This document shows, piece after piece, positions 45,995 to 54,598 of a stretch of 64,000 nt of DNA (the first letter of the stretch is position 1; each line of letters begins with the position of its first letter). The DNA is from Methylibium sp. NZG (GTDB lineage: Bacteria > Pseudomonadota > Gammaproteobacteria > Burkholderiales > Burkholderiaceae_C), in the NCBI GenBank assembly GCA_001263235.1, contig LGRD01000024.1:186001-250000 (forward strand), given 5' to 3'. Below the pieces are notes generated by a model. That model was not told the origin of the DNA. It saw only the letters and a program-made list of their open reading frames with translations, and searched no databases. The position numbers and the translations under genes were made by a program.

Positions 45995-46074
45995 GGCGCG
46001 AATTGTAGGGTCGCCTCATACGCGCCAAGCAACGCGCCCCATCAAGGCGACCCCGCCGATACACTGCGGCCCGC

Positions 46075-46701
46075 ATGAAGAACATCGTCGTCCTGATCTC
46101 CGGCCGCGGCTCCAACCTGCAGGCGATTGCAAAGGTGTGCGCTGCAGAGGCTTGGAACGCGCGCGTGGCGGCCGTGATCAGCAACCGCGCTGACGCGGCA
46201 GGGCGCGACGTCGCAGCGGCGATGGGCATCGCGACCGAGGTCGTCGATCACCACGGCTTCGCGTCGCGCGAGGCTTTCGATGCAAACCTGGCCACGGCGA
46301 TCGAACGCCACGCGCCCGACGTGCTGGTGCTCGCCGGATTCATGCGCATCCTGACGCCCGCGTTCGTGCGTCGATTCGAGGGGCGGATGGTGAACGTGCA
46401 CCCGTCGCTGTTACCGGCCTTTGCCGGGCTGCACACGCACCGCAGGGTGCTGCAGGCCGGCTGCAAGCTGAGTGGCGCAACGGTTCACTTCGTGACGCCG
46501 GAGCTCGACCACGGGCCGATCATTGCGCAGGCCGTGGTGCCGGTGCTTGCGGACGACACCGAGATGAGTCTGGCCGAGCGCGTGCTGGCGGCCGAGCACC
46601 GGCTGTACCCGATGGCGGTGGGCTGGTTGGTGCAGGGCAGTTTGCGGGTGGCCGATGGCGTGGTGAGGCACCGGGCAGGCGCCGCGCAATTGCTTTCGTA
46701 G
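46075..46701 (+). CDS. purN: Phosphoribosylglycinamide formyltransferase
   Basis: Transfers formyl from 10-formyl-tetrahydrofolate to GAR in purine biosynthesis. The 208-residue enzyme has the GAR-binding loop LISGRGSNLQAI (about 7-18), the catalytic Asn-x-His in FEGRMVNVHPSLLPAF (about 105) and the Asp loop in FVTPELDHGPIIAQ (about 145). No other pur genes adjoin it. TACACT lies 9 nt before the ATG. Confidence 0.95.
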   Translation: MKNIVVLISGRGSNLQAIAKVCAAEAWNARVAAVISNRADAAGRDVAAAMGIATEVVDHHGFASREAFDANLATAIERHAPDVLVLAGFMRILTPAFVRRFEGRMVNVHPSLLPAFAGLHTHRRVLQAGCKLSGATVHFVTPELDHGPIIAQAVVPVLADDTEMSLAERVLAAEHRLYPMAVGWLVQGSLRVADGVVRHRAGAAQLLS

Positions 46702-46821
46702 CCGGGCCACATCGCTCTGGCGTGGTTCGAGGGCATCGGGTCAGGGCTTTCCCAGGGATTCTTTGCCCCTCGGCGACTCGAATGAAAAATCGAGGCCCGA
46801 TGCACTTTGCGGAGTTCCGAC

Positions 46822-47253
46822 ATGCCGAGAGCCACGAAGACCTGGGCAGAAAAGAAGCGCGCGAAACCACCGCACACGGTGACGCTCGACAAGGACTTCG
46901 CTGGCGCGCCCGCGGGCTCGCGCTTGCTGATTTCGTCGCCGGCCGAGGTGGAAGAGTTCCTGAGCCGGAAGGTGCCCGCTGGGTCGACGATGTCGGTGCA
47001 GCAAATGCGCCGTGAACTCGCCGCGCTGCACGGCGCGGACGCCACCTGCCCGGTCTCGACATCGATTTTTCTGCGCGCCGTTGCCGAGGCCGCCTGGGAC
47101 GACATCGAAGCCGGGCGTTCGGCGGGCGAGGTGGCGCCGTTCTGGCGCGTCGTGGACCCCGCGTCGCCGCTGGCCAAGAAGCTTCGAGCCGGTAGCCAGT
47201 GGATCGAGCAGCAGCGCCTGGCGGAATCGACGCCCAACCAGGCCGACGATTGA
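46822..47253 (+). CDS. MGMT-family-like small protein
   Basis: The 143-residue protein has a middle region (STMSVQQMRRELAALHGADATCPVSTSIFLRAVAEAA) and a following APFWRVVDPASPLAKKL that resemble the DNA-binding domain of methylguanine methyltransferases. FWRVVD sits where active enzymes have PCHRVV, so the alkyl-accepting Cys of that motif is absent. It may be a DNA-binding alkyltransferase-like protein; this is a family-level guess. GGAG 7 nt before the ATG at 46822 decides the start over a TTG 15 nt upstream. The gap before the RsmB-type gene is 27 nt. Confidence 0.55.
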   Translation: MPRATKTWAEKKRAKPPHTVTLDKDFAGAPAGSRLLISSPAEVEEFLSRKVPAGSTMSVQQMRRELAALHGADATCPVSTSIFLRAVAEAAWDDIEAGRSAGEVAPFWRVVDPASPLAKKLRAGSQWIEQQRLAESTPNQADD

Positions 47254-47280
47254 CTCGCCAGGCGCCGGGATAATCGGCGC

Positions 47281-48540
47281 ATGCACCCGAACGCCCTGCT
47301 GGAACTCGCCACCGAACTGCTGCACCGCGTGCTGCAGTTTCAACAACCGGCCGACAACGTCGTGTCGGACTTCTTTCGGCAGCAGCGCGCACTGGGCATG
47401 CGCGAACGTCACACGTTGGCCGAGACGACCTACGCTGTCTTGCGCCAGCGATTGCTGTTCCAGCATCTCGCGCAATCCGGCAAGGGCGAGATGGAACGCC
47501 GGCTGGCCGTCCTGGGGTGGAGCGGCAACGACGGCTTTTTGCGCGCGGCGTTGAGCGAGGCGGAGCAGCAATGGCTGGCGCAGGTCAGCGCGGTGGATCG
47601 CAGCGCGCTGCCCGACAAGCTGCGCCACAACCTGCCCGAGTGGCTGGCCGAGCGGCTGATGCCGGCCATGGGCGATGAATTCTGGCCGCTGATCGACAGC
47701 CTGAACGTGGCCGCACCCCTGGACCTGCGCGTAAACACGTTCAAGGCCAAGCGCGACGACGTGCAGGCCGCGTTCAAGGCCGAGGGCATCGAAGCGGCGC
47801 AAACGCCGTACTCACCTTGGGGCCTGCGCGTGCAGGGCAAGCCGGCGCTGCACAAGCTCGATGTGTTCGTGCGCGGCGATGTCGAAGTGCAAGACGAAGG
47901 CAGCCAGTTGCTCGCCTTGCTCACCGATGCCAAGCGTGGCGAGATGGTGGTGGACTTCTGCGCCGGCGCCGGTGGCAAGACGCTGGCGCTGGGCGCGGCG
48001 ATGCGCAACACCGGCCGTCTGTATGCGTTCGACACCTCGGGTCACCGCCTGGCCGCGCTGAAGCCGCGATTGGCGCGCAGCGGCTTGTCCAACGTCTACC
48101 CGGTGCAAATCGCGCACGAGCGGGACGAGCGTATCAAGCGTCTGGCCGGCAAGATCGACCGCGTGTTGGTGGACGCGCCGTGCTCGGGCCTGGGCACGTT
48201 GCGCCGCAACCCCGACATGAAGTGGCGCCAGTCGCCGACGTCGGTCGATGAGCTGCGCGCGAAGCAGGCCGCCATCCTTGAGAGCGCGGCGCGCCTGCTC
48301 AAGCCCGGCGGGCGGCTGGTGTATGCGACGTGCAGCTTGCTGGAGGAAGAAAACGAGGCGATCGCAACCGCCTTCACCGACGCGCAGCGGCACGCCTTCG
48401 AGCCGTTGGCTGTGGCCGACTCGTTGACCCGTGCGCATGTCGGTGATGCAGACGGGCTGGTCCGAGCCGACTTTCTGCGGGTGTGGCCGCATCGCCACGG
48501 AACCGACGCATTTTTTGCGGCTGCTTGGGAACGGCGTTGA
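47281..48540 (+). CDS. RsmB/NOP2 family rRNA cytosine-C5 methyltransferase-like protein
   Basis: SAM-dependent RNA m5C methyltransferase of 419 residues. The SAM site is VVDFCAGAGGKTLALGAAM (about 224), the catalytic Cys motif IV is VDAPCSGLGTLRRNPDMKW (about 301), and the second Cys motif VI is VYATCSLLEEENE (about 347). The N-terminal 150 residues are an RsmB-like helical region. It is not the complete NusB-containing RsmB of E. coli, so the exact rRNA position is uncertain. GATAAT lies 6 nt before the ATG. Confidence 0.9.
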   Translation: MHPNALLELATELLHRVLQFQQPADNVVSDFFRQQRALGMRERHTLAETTYAVLRQRLLFQHLAQSGKGEMERRLAVLGWSGNDGFLRAALSEAEQQWLAQVSAVDRSALPDKLRHNLPEWLAERLMPAMGDEFWPLIDSLNVAAPLDLRVNTFKAKRDDVQAAFKAEGIEAAQTPYSPWGLRVQGKPALHKLDVFVRGDVEVQDEGSQLLALLTDAKRGEMVVDFCAGAGGKTLALGAAMRNTGRLYAFDTSGHRLAALKPRLARSGLSNVYPVQIAHERDERIKRLAGKIDRVLVDAPCSGLGTLRRNPDMKWRQSPTSVDELRAKQAAILESAARLLKPGGRLVYATCSLLEEENEAIATAFTDAQRHAFEPLAVADSLTRAHVGDADGLVRADFLRVWPHRHGTDAFFAAAWERR

Positions 48541-48600
48541 ACAGCCGACATCTGTCGCCATATCACCGTGACGCAGGTTGCGTTTCCGTGAAGATTCGGG

Positions 48601-48628
48601 CTGACGCTACAGAGGCGCACCTTACAAT
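48601..48628 (+). promoter_or_regulatory. Candidate promoter of the desaturase gene
   Basis: CTGACG (48601-48606) and TACAAT (48623-48628) are separated by 16 nt, 45 nt before the ATG. An AT-rich leader follows with AGAGG before the start. Confidence 0.55.
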
Positions 48629-48673
48629 CCCCGGCGACGCAAACAGCTTCACCAGGTTCACAAGAGGCAAGTG

Positions 48674-49897
48674 ATGGACGCACTGATGACGATCTTCGAC
48701 GGCTTGATCGAGTGGCTCGCCCATGGCTTGATCGAAACCACCTGGTGGCAGGTGGTTTTGTTCGCGCTCGTGGCAACGCACATCACGATCGCCTCGGTCA
48801 CCATCTTCCTGCACCGAGCTCAGGCGCACCGCGCGCTCGACCTGCACCCGATCCCGTCGCACTTCTTCCGTCTGTGGCTGTGGTTGAGCACCGGCCAAGT
48901 CACCAAAGAGTGGGTGGCCGTTCACCGCAAGCACCACGCCAAGTGCGAGACGGTTGACGACCCGCACAGCCCACAGACCCACGGCATCAAAACGGTGCTG
49001 CTGACCGGCGCCGAGTTGTATCGCGTCGAGTCCAAGAACGCCGAGACGCTCGACAAGTACGGCCGCGGCACGCCCGACGATTGGCTGGAGCGCAACGTGT
49101 ATTCGCGCTACAGCTGGCAGGGAGTGGGCGTGATGTTGGCGCTCAACCTGATGCTGTTCGGGGCGGTCGGTGCCGCCGTGTGGGCGGTGCAGATGGCCTG
49201 GATTCCGGTCACGGCGGCGGGCATCATCAATGGCCTGGGGCACTGGTGGGGCTACCGCAACTTCGAGGCGCCTGACGCATCGACCAACATCTCGCCGTGG
49301 GGCATCATCATCGGTGGCGAGGAGTTGCACAACAACCACCACACCTACCCGACGTCGGCCAAGCTGTCGGTCAAGCCTTACGAGTTCGACATCGGTTGGA
49401 TGTATATCCGCGGCCTTGAGATGCTCGGTCTGGCAACGGTGCGCAAGACGCCGCCCGCGCTGCGACTGGGCGACGTTCGGCCAGTGGCCGACTCGCACAC
49501 CCTGGAGGCGATCATCGCCAACCGCTATGAGGTGATGGCCAAGTATGCTACGCACCTGCGCAGCGCCTGCCGGGTCGAGCTCGACCGTTTGAAGGCCGAG
49601 GGGGCCGAGAACACGACCAAATGGAAAGACATGCGGCTGGCCAACCGCTGGCTGCACCGCGACGAAGACAAGATCCCGCACGGCGTGAAAGCCCAGGTCG
49701 CCAGCGCGTGCGCGCAAAGCCCCGGCCTGCACAAGCTCGTGACCATGCGCGAGGAGTTGCGCCTGCTCTGGACCCGCACCAACGTGTCGGCCGAGCAACT
49801 CGTGGCCGACCTTCAGGCGTGGTGCAAGAAGGCGGAAGAAAGCGGCATTGCCGCGCTGGCCGAGTTTTCGCTCAAGCTCCGGGCAGCGCGGGCCTGA
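48674..49897 (+). CDS. Fatty acid desaturase (acyl-CoA/acyl-lipid delta-9 type)
   Basis: Membrane di-iron desaturase of 407 residues that introduces a cis double bond into acyl chains, adjusting membrane fluidity. Three histidine boxes are visible: HRAQAHR near residue 47, HRKHH near 84 and HNNHH near 219. Hydrophobic pairs lie between (VVLFALVATHITIASVTIF; ALNLMLFGAVGAAVWAV). A C-terminal helical region of about 150 residues follows, longer than in minimal desaturases. GTG at 48671 is an alternative start. A bidirectional terminator lies 28 nt downstream. Confidence 0.92.
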   Translation: MDALMTIFDGLIEWLAHGLIETTWWQVVLFALVATHITIASVTIFLHRAQAHRALDLHPIPSHFFRLWLWLSTGQVTKEWVAVHRKHHAKCETVDDPHSPQTHGIKTVLLTGAELYRVESKNAETLDKYGRGTPDDWLERNVYSRYSWQGVGVMLALNLMLFGAVGAAVWAVQMAWIPVTAAGIINGLGHWWGYRNFEAPDASTNISPWGIIIGGEELHNNHHTYPTSAKLSVKPYEFDIGWMYIRGLEMLGLATVRKTPPALRLGDVRPVADSHTLEAIIANRYEVMAKYATHLRSACRVELDRLKAEGAENTTKWKDMRLANRWLHRDEDKIPHGVKAQVASACAQSPGLHKLVTMREELRLLWTRTNVSAEQLVADLQAWCKKAEESGIAALAEFSLKLRAARA

Positions 49898-49924
49898 TTT
49901 CGGTCACCCCCAGCTTCCCATCGG

Positions 49925-49947
49925 AAAAGCGCCCTCGGGCGCTTTTT
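49925..49947. terminator. Bidirectional intrinsic terminator
   Basis: AAAAGCGCCC-TC-GGGCGCTTTT followed by one more C and G: a GC stem flanked by A4 on the left and T5 on the right. It serves both the rightward desaturase gene and the leftward rpmB-rpmG operon. Confidence 0.85.
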
Positions 49948-50038
49948 CGTTGGTGCGTCGGTTTGGAAGACCGAGAAGCCGAGCAACAAAAAACCCGCCG
50001 AGCAGTGCAGGGCGGGTGTTTTCAGGGGCCGAGTCGAA

Positions 50039-50206
50039 TCACTTCAACTTGGTTTCCTTGTACATCACATGCTTGCGAGCCTTCGGATCGAACTTCATGA
50101 TCTCGATCTTCTCGGGCGTGGTCTTCTTGTTCTTGTCGGTCGTGTAGAAGTGACCGGTGCCTGCAGACGACTGCAGCTTGATCTTTTCGCGTCCACCTTT
50201 GGCCAT
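50039..50206 (-). CDS. rpmG: 50S ribosomal protein L33
   Basis: Ribosomal protein of 55 residues: it begins [20 protein letters not shown], continues [20 protein letters not shown] and ends with [15 protein letters not shown]. This is the cysteine-free, zinc-independent form of L33. It lies 31 nt after rpmB in the usual rpmB-rpmG order. The start ATG is preceded by AGGAGCACGCACC. Confidence 0.97.
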   Translation of the reverse strand: MAKGGREKIKLQSSAGTGHFYTTDKNKKTTPEKIEIMKFDPKARKHVMYKETKLK

Positions 50207-50237
50207 GGTGCGTGCTCCTGTCGGGTTGAGGCTGGAC

Positions 50238-50471
50238 TCAGGCGTCGCCGCGGGCGCGCAGGTCAGCCAGGACTTGTTCGATGCCGACCTTGTCGATCAA
50301 GCGAAGTGCCGCATTGGTGATGCGCAAGCGCACCCAGCGGTTCTCGGCCTCGATCCAGAAGCGGCGGTACTGCAGGTTCGGCAGAAAGCGGCGCTTGGTG
50401 CGGTTGTTGGCGTGGGAGACGTTGTTCCCCACCATCGGGCGCTTGCCCGTGACTTGACAGACGCGTGCCAT
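50238..50471 (-). CDS. rpmB: 50S ribosomal protein L28
   Basis: Ribosomal protein of 77 residues beginning [20 protein letters not shown] and containing [19 protein letters not shown], the standard proteobacterial L28 without zinc cysteines (one Cys only). It is the first gene of rpmB-rpmG. Read leftward, a perfect TATAAT is present at 50598-50593, 122 nt upstream, with no good -35 box; it may be the operon promoter. Confidence 0.97.
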   Translation of the reverse strand: MARVCQVTGKRPMVGNNVSHANNRTKRRFLPNLQYRRFWIEAENRWVRLRITNAALRLIDKVGIEQVLADLRARGDA

Positions 50472-50803
50472 GACGCTTCTCCGTTGAATTCTGTGTTGAA
50501 GGATCGTGTCGATCTACCTGTTGGCCCAAGCCACGCATCTTGCTGCGTGAGTGTTTAGGCCTGCTTGGCAGCGACTTTTCGCAAAGACAACGATTATAGC
50601 CTTTTTCGACGCCGAGCCCTCTGCGTCTGCCGCCACGCGTTGCGGGCAGAAGACCGCTGCACGTGCCGGCCAGCAAGCTCTGTTCAGACATTGCGCGTGC
50701 TGGCGGCAGTTGCCAGTTTGTGGAAAACGTGAGAAGTTCGCGGTTGCTGCGAGACAATGCCCCGCTAGACCAACAACAGCGACAACACGAAAGGCGAATC
50801 TGT
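50472..50803. other. Divergent regulatory region between rpmB and the crp/fnr gene
   Basis: No gene is visible in these 332 bp. The region contains the leftward TATAAT (50598-50593) for rpmB. On the right side a weak rightward pair GTGAGA (50729-50734), 18 nt, GACAAT (50753-50758) lies 46 nt before the crp/fnr start. Confidence 0.5.
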
Positions 50804-51466
50804 ATGGCGATGCTTTCCAATCTTGACCTGATCCGGCGCGTCCCGTTGTTTTCCTTGCTGACCAACGACCAGGCCCAAGGCATCGCCGACGCAGTGGTCA
50901 AGCGGCGCTTCCGCCGCAGCGAGATCGTCGTGGAGTTCGGCAAGAAGTCGAACGCATTGTTCATCCTTCTCACGGGCCGTGCCCGCGTCCTGACTGCGGA
51001 TTCGCGTGGCCGCGAGGTCATTCTGGCGGTGCTTCAACCCGGCGACTACGTTGGCGAGATGAGCCTGATCGACAACGAGCCGCACTCGGCGACTGTGCGC
51101 GCCGAGGTCCAGACCGACATGCTGATCCTGGGCCGCGCCGAGTTTGCGCGCTGCCTGCCCGAGAATTCGAGTCTGTCGTACGCGATCATGCGTGGCCTGG
51201 TGCAAAGGCTGCGCAGTGCCGACCGTCAGATCGAGTCGCTCGCGCTGCTCGATGTTTACGGCCGAGTGGCCCGCACTTTGCTCGAAATGGCCGAGACCGA
51301 TGGCGACCAGCGCATCATCCGCAACAAGGTGTCGCGCCAGGATCTGGCCAAGATCGTCGGCGCCTCGCGCGAGATGGTCAGCCGTGTCATGAAGGACCTG
51401 GAAGAGCGCGGCATGGTGCAGACCCAGGAGAATGGCTCGGTTGTCATCAAGGACCTGGCCAACTGA
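50804..51466 (+). CDS. Crp/Fnr family transcriptional regulator
   Basis: The 220-residue protein has an N-terminal cyclic-nucleotide-binding-type beta-roll (residues 10-125) and a C-terminal winged HTH ([27 protein letters not shown], about 172-198) very like the CRP recognition helix. It lacks the N-terminal cysteines of Fnr, so no iron-sulfur cluster. In the nucleotide pocket PHSATVRA takes the place of CRP ERSAWVRA, so the phosphate-binding Arg is His and cAMP binding is doubtful. The start [13 protein letters not shown] follows AAAGGCGAA. It precedes ftsK. Confidence 0.9.
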   Translation: MAMLSNLDLIRRVPLFSLLTNDQAQGIADAVVKRRFRRSEIVVEFGKKSNALFILLTGRARVLTADSRGREVILAVLQPGDYVGEMSLIDNEPHSATVRAEVQTDMLILGRAEFARCLPENSSLSYAIMRGLVQRLRSADRQIESLALLDVYGRVARTLLEMAETDGDQRIIRNKVSRQDLAKIVGASREMVSRVMKDLEERGMVQTQENGSVVIKDLAN

Positions 51467-51509
51467 TGCTTTCGGCGCCCGGGTTCGCGCGCTCGGCGAC
51501 AATCCGGGC

Positions 51510-53894
51510 ATGACGTTCCCACTCGGTTCTTTGCGGTCCGACGCCGCGACGCAGGCCGTTGCTGGTTCGGCTGCCGGCGCTCGTCGCGAGTCGCCGCAAA
51601 ACGCAGCACAAGGCAGCCCAGGCGCGGTGGCGTTGCATGCCCCCTGGCAGACCCAACTGGCCCTGTTGTTCGGCGCCGTGCTCTGGCTTCTCGCGGTGCT
51701 GGCGCTCGCCACGCACCACCCCAACGACGCCGCGTTCTCGACCTCTGGCCTCTCGGCCGCGCCGTTGAACAAGGCCGGGCTGGCTGGCGCCTGGTTCTCC
51801 GACGTGGCGTACTTTGCGTTCGGCTACTCGGTCTGGTGGGCGGTGTTGGTGGCCTTGCGCGCCTGGCTGTCCACGTTTGCGTCGGTGCTGCGCGGAGAGG
51901 CCGGCCGCCCTGCGCGGCCCAGGCTTCCATTGGCGCTGTTCTGGATCGGCCTGGTGATGCTGCTGGCGGCCAGTTCGTCGCTTGAATGGACGCGGCTGTA
52001 CCAGTGGGAGTCGCGTGTGGCCGGCGGGCACGCGGGTGGGGCGCTGGGCTTCAGCCTGGGCACGCTCAGCATGCAATTGCTGGGCTTCGCGGGCTCGGGT
52101 GTGCTCTGGATCGCAGCGCTGGTGGCGGGCGTGGCGCTGGCGTTCCGCTTCTCGTGGTTGCGCGTGGCCGAAGGCATTGGCGCCTGGATCGAGGCGCGAC
52201 GCGAGCGCCGCGTTGAGCGCATCGAGCGCGCAGAGGATGCGCGCCTCGGAGAGCAGGCGCTGCGAGAGCGGGAAGTGCAGGGCGGCGACGGCAACATGTG
52301 GCCAGACACCCACCCGCCGATCGTGATCCAAGCGCCGGTGCTGGAGGTGCCCAAGTCCGAGCGCGTCGTGAAGGAGCGCCAGAAGCCATTGTTCACTGAG
52401 CTTGTGGACACCAAGCTGCCGCAGGTCGATCTGCTCGACGCATCGCCCGGACGCACCGAATCGGTCGCGCCCGAGACGCTCGAGATGACCTCGCGGCTGA
52501 TCGAGAAGAAGCTGAAGGATTTCGGCGTCGAGGTGCGCGTGGTCGCCGCGTCGCCCGGCCCGGTGATCACGCGCTACGAGATCGAGCCGGCCACCGGCGT
52601 GAAAGGCGCGCAGGTGGTGAACCTGGCCAAGGACCTCGCGCGCTCGCTCAGCCTCGTCAGCATCCGCGTGGTCGAGACGATCCCCGGCAAGACGACGATG
52701 GCGCTCGAGTTGCCCAACCCGAAGCGCCAGACGATTCGCCTGTCGGAGATCCTCGGCTCGCAGGCCTACAACGACGCTGCGTCGCAGCTGACGATCGGCC
52801 TGGGCAAGGACATCGTCGGCAATCCGGTGGTGGCCGACCTGGCGAAGATGCCGCACTGCCTCGTCGCCGGCACCACTGGCGCGGGCAAGTCGGTCGGCAT
52901 CAACGCGATGATCCTGAGCCTGCTGTACAAGGCCGAATCCAGGGACGTTCGGCTGATCCTGATCGACCCGAAGATGCTCGAGATGAGCGTCTACGAAGGC
53001 ATCCCGCACCTGCTGTGCCCGGTCGTCACCGACATGAAGCAGGCCGCCAACGCGCTCAACTGGGGCGTCGGCGAAATGGAGCGCCGCTACAAGCTGATGA
53101 GCAAGCTGGGCGTGCGCAACCTGTCTGGCTACAACAAGAAGCTCGACGAGGCGAAGGAGCGCGGCGAGCTCCTCCCCAACCCGTTTAGCCTCACGCCCGA
53201 GCAACCCGAACCACTGGAGCGTCTGCCCTTCGTCGTGATCGTGATCGACGAGCTGGCCGACCTGATGATGGTGGTCGGCAAGAAGATCGAAGAGCTCATC
53301 GCCCGCCTGGCGCAAAAGGCGCGTGCCTCCGGCATCCACCTGATCCTGGCCACGCAGCGGCCGAGCGTCGATGTGATCACCGGCCTCATCAAGGCCAACA
53401 TCCCGACCCGCCTGAGCTTTCAGGTCAGCAGCAAGATCGACTCGCGCACCATCCTCGACCAGATGGGCGCCGAGGCGCTGCTGGGCATGGGCGACATGCT
53501 CTACATGCCCTCGGGCACCGGCTTTCCCGTGCGCGTGCATGGCGCCTTCGTCAGCGACGACGAGGTGCACCGCGTGGTCAGCTACCTCAAGAGCCAAGGC
53601 GAGCCGAACTACATCGAGGGCATTCTCGAAGGCGGCACGCTCGACGGCGAGGGTGGCGACGCCGAGTCTGGCGGCAGCGCTGGCGCCAGCGGCGAAATCG
53701 ACGCGATGTACGACCAGGCCGTGGCGGTGGTGCTGCAGCACCGCCGCGCGTCGATCTCGCTGGTGCAACGTCACTTGCGCATCGGCTACAACCGCGCGGC
53801 CAGACTGTTGGAACAAATGGAGAAATCCGGGCTCGTATCGGCCATGTCCACCAACGGCAACCGCGACATCATGGTCCCGGCCCGAAACGAATGA
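51510..53894 (+). CDS. ftsK: DNA translocase FtsK
   Basis: Septal DNA pump that clears chromosomes and activates XerCD at dif. The 794-residue protein has four N-terminal membrane helices (about 40-215) and a short acidic linker, much shorter than in E. coli. The RecA-like motor carries Walker A GTTGAGKS (about 455) and Walker [13 protein letters not shown]. The C-terminal gamma winged-helix domain ([37 protein letters not shown]) reads KOPS. GACAAT lies 6 nt before the ATG. lolA overlaps its end by ATGA. Confidence 0.96.
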   Translation: MTFPLGSLRSDAATQAVAGSAAGARRESPQNAAQGSPGAVALHAPWQTQLALLFGAVLWLLAVLALATHHPNDAAFSTSGLSAAPLNKAGLAGAWFSDVAYFAFGYSVWWAVLVALRAWLSTFASVLRGEAGRPARPRLPLALFWIGLVMLLAASSSLEWTRLYQWESRVAGGHAGGALGFSLGTLSMQLLGFAGSGVLWIAALVAGVALAFRFSWLRVAEGIGAWIEARRERRVERIERAEDARLGEQALREREVQGGDGNMWPDTHPPIVIQAPVLEVPKSERVVKERQKPLFTELVDTKLPQVDLLDASPGRTESVAPETLEMTSRLIEKKLKDFGVEVRVVAASPGPVITRYEIEPATGVKGAQVVNLAKDLARSLSLVSIRVVETIPGKTTMALELPNPKRQTIRLSEILGSQAYNDAASQLTIGLGKDIVGNPVVADLAKMPHCLVAGTTGAGKSVGINAMILSLLYKAESRDVRLILIDPKMLEMSVYEGIPHLLCPVVTDMKQAANALNWGVGEMERRYKLMSKLGVRNLSGYNKKLDEAKERGELLPNPFSLTPEQPEPLERLPFVVIVIDELADLMMVVGKKIEELIARLAQKARASGIHLILATQRPSVDVITGLIKANIPTRLSFQVSSKIDSRTILDQMGAEALLGMGDMLYMPSGTGFPVRVHGAFVSDDEVHRVVSYLKSQGEPNYIEGILEGGTLDGEGGDAESGGSAGASGEIDAMYDQAVAVVLQHRRASISLVQRHLRIGYNRAARLLEQMEKSGLVSAMSTNGNRDIMVPARNE

Positions 53895-54499
53895 TCAAGT
53901 TCTTTGGCGCCAGCGCTCTCGCACTGTGCTGCAGCGTGGCTCAAGCCGATGCGGTCGATACCCTGAAAGAATTCGTGCGCGACGTGAAGACCGGCCGCGC
54001 CGCGTTCACGCAGGTCGTCACGGCCCCCGACGGCGTGAAGAAGAAGAACTCCAGCGGCACGTTCGAGTTCTCGCGACCGAACCGCTTTCGTTTCACCTAC
54101 CAGAAGCCGTTCGAGCAAGTGATCGTGGCCGACGGACAAAAAGTCTGGATCTTCGACGCCGACCTGAACCAGGCGAGTTCGCGCAAACTGTCCGCAGCCC
54201 TGGGCAACACGCCCGCCGCGTTGCTGGCCGGCGGCTCGCTCGACAAGGACTTCGACCTTTCGGCGCTGCCCGCCAAGGACGGCCTCGACTGGGCGCAAGC
54301 GCTGCCGCGCACGAAAGACGGTGCGTTCCAGTCGATGCGCATCGGCTTCAAGGGCAAAGAGCTCGCCGCGGTCGAGATCGTCGACAGTTTCGGTCAGCGC
54401 TCGCTGCTGCAGTTTGCGCAGTTCGTTGCCAACCCGAATCTGCCAGGCGACAGCTTCAAGTTCACGCCGCCGCCTGGCGCAGACGTGATCGAGCAGTAG
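53891..54499 (+). CDS. lolA: Outer-membrane lipoprotein carrier protein LolA
   Basis: Periplasmic chaperone that carries lipoproteins from the LolCDE complex to LolB. The 202-residue precursor has a signal peptide ([19 protein letters not shown]). It also has the LolA pattern [19 protein letters not shown], then [40 protein letters not shown], and a final [14 protein letters not shown]. It is coupled to ftsK, the usual ftsK-lolA-rarA order. Confidence 0.95.
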   Translation: MIKFFGASALALCCSVAQADAVDTLKEFVRDVKTGRAAFTQVVTAPDGVKKKNSSGTFEFSRPNRFRFTYQKPFEQVIVADGQKVWIFDADLNQASSRKLSAALGNTPAALLAGGSLDKDFDLSALPAKDGLDWAQALPRTKDGAFQSMRIGFKGKELAAVEIVDSFGQRSLLQFAQFVANPNLPGDSFKFTPPPGADVIEQ

Positions 54500-54598
54500 C
54501 CGACGCTCGTGCCGCCGTGCAAGCGCTGTCGCAGATGCGGCATGCGCGGCACCGTGGGCACGGTCTGAAACCGGACGTCGGCTGCGACAATCGTTGCC

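Noticed and set aside
51447-53816. A 789-codon open frame on the - strand
   Set aside because: Antisense to ftsK, whose motor motifs are unmistakable on the + strand.
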